5,309 nucleotides of DNA from Firmicutes bacterium CAG:95 (lineage in GTDB: Bacteria > Bacillota > Clostridia > Lachnospirales > Lachnospiraceae): contig FR902851.1 in assembly GCA_000438155.1 (NCBI GenBank), positions 1 to 5,309 on the forward strand. The letters are read 5' to 3'. Below, in pieces: positions 5,257 to 5,309 of this stretch (within the stretch, counting starts at the first letter, position 1; every line of letters begins with the position of its first letter). The translations under genes and the position numbers were made by a program. Below the pieces are notes generated by a model. It was not told where the DNA came from, did no database searches, and worked only from the letters and a program-made list of their open reading frames with translations.

Positions 5257-5309
5257 TTCTCTTAAATCCTCTTCCGGTATCTCATGGCCGCCGTCTGTCC
5301 GTTTTTTTG

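Noticed and set aside
4558..5265. Long plus-strand open frame of 235 codons
   Set aside because: It lies opposite two minus-strand genes with proper ribosome sites and overlaps. Its product is Cys/Phe/His/Leu-rich with no recognisable domain, typical of an antisense shadow.
1..5309. tRNA genes, CRISPR array, insertion sequence or attachment site
   Set aside because: No cloverleaf, no regularly spaced direct repeats, no transposase or integrase coding sequence and no terminal inverted repeats were seen.

Overview
The window is a stretch of a tailed-phage (Caudoviricetes, HK97-type siphovirus-like) genome or prophage. It holds the start of the DNA-packaging and head module. All real genes lie on the minus strand, so the operon reads from right to left. 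The gene order small terminase, large terminase, portal, ClpP-like prohead protease, with an HNH endonuclease just before the small terminase, is a classic arrangement in phages of Gram-positive hosts. Strong purine-rich Shine-Dalgarno sequences (AAAGGGGG, GAGGGGGG), the moderate G+C and the protein style suggest a Firmicutes host, probably a gut Clostridia/Lachnospiraceae-like bacterium. The host assignment is inference.

Layout in transcription order. 5309-4837: a hypothetical protein with a cysteine-rich N-terminal zinc-site pattern; its frame is open to the right edge. 4821-4468: a small helical protein that may be an ArpU/RinA-type late regulator, apparently with a TTG start. 4478-4254: a 74-residue protein I cannot identify, overlapping the previous gene. 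4253-4131: a gap with repeat copy B and a 15-bp hairpin. 4130-3729: HNH endonuclease. 3715-3326: P27-like small terminase. 3333-1669: large terminase, overlapping the small subunit gene by 8 nt. 1668-1575: a gap with repeat copy A, a terminator-like hairpin and a 36-codon micro-ORF. 1574-279: portal, with no normal start codon in a good position. 274-1: start of the prohead protease, cut by the left edge.

Together these genes make the genome-packaging machine. The small terminase recognises phage DNA, the large terminase pumps and cuts it, HNH assists cleavage, the portal is the channel in the capsid vertex, and the protease matures the prohead. The three small genes at the right are probably the last genes before the late module.

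The least expected signals are: a pair of homologous intergenic elements, each with the same two sequence blocks and a hairpin whose upper arms differ in sequence but keep pairing; a portal gene whose best-placed initiation codon is ACG; an intrinsic-terminator-like hairpin between the terminase and portal genes; and an apparent complete lack of GATC, AGCT, CTAG, GCGC and CGCG in the whole window.
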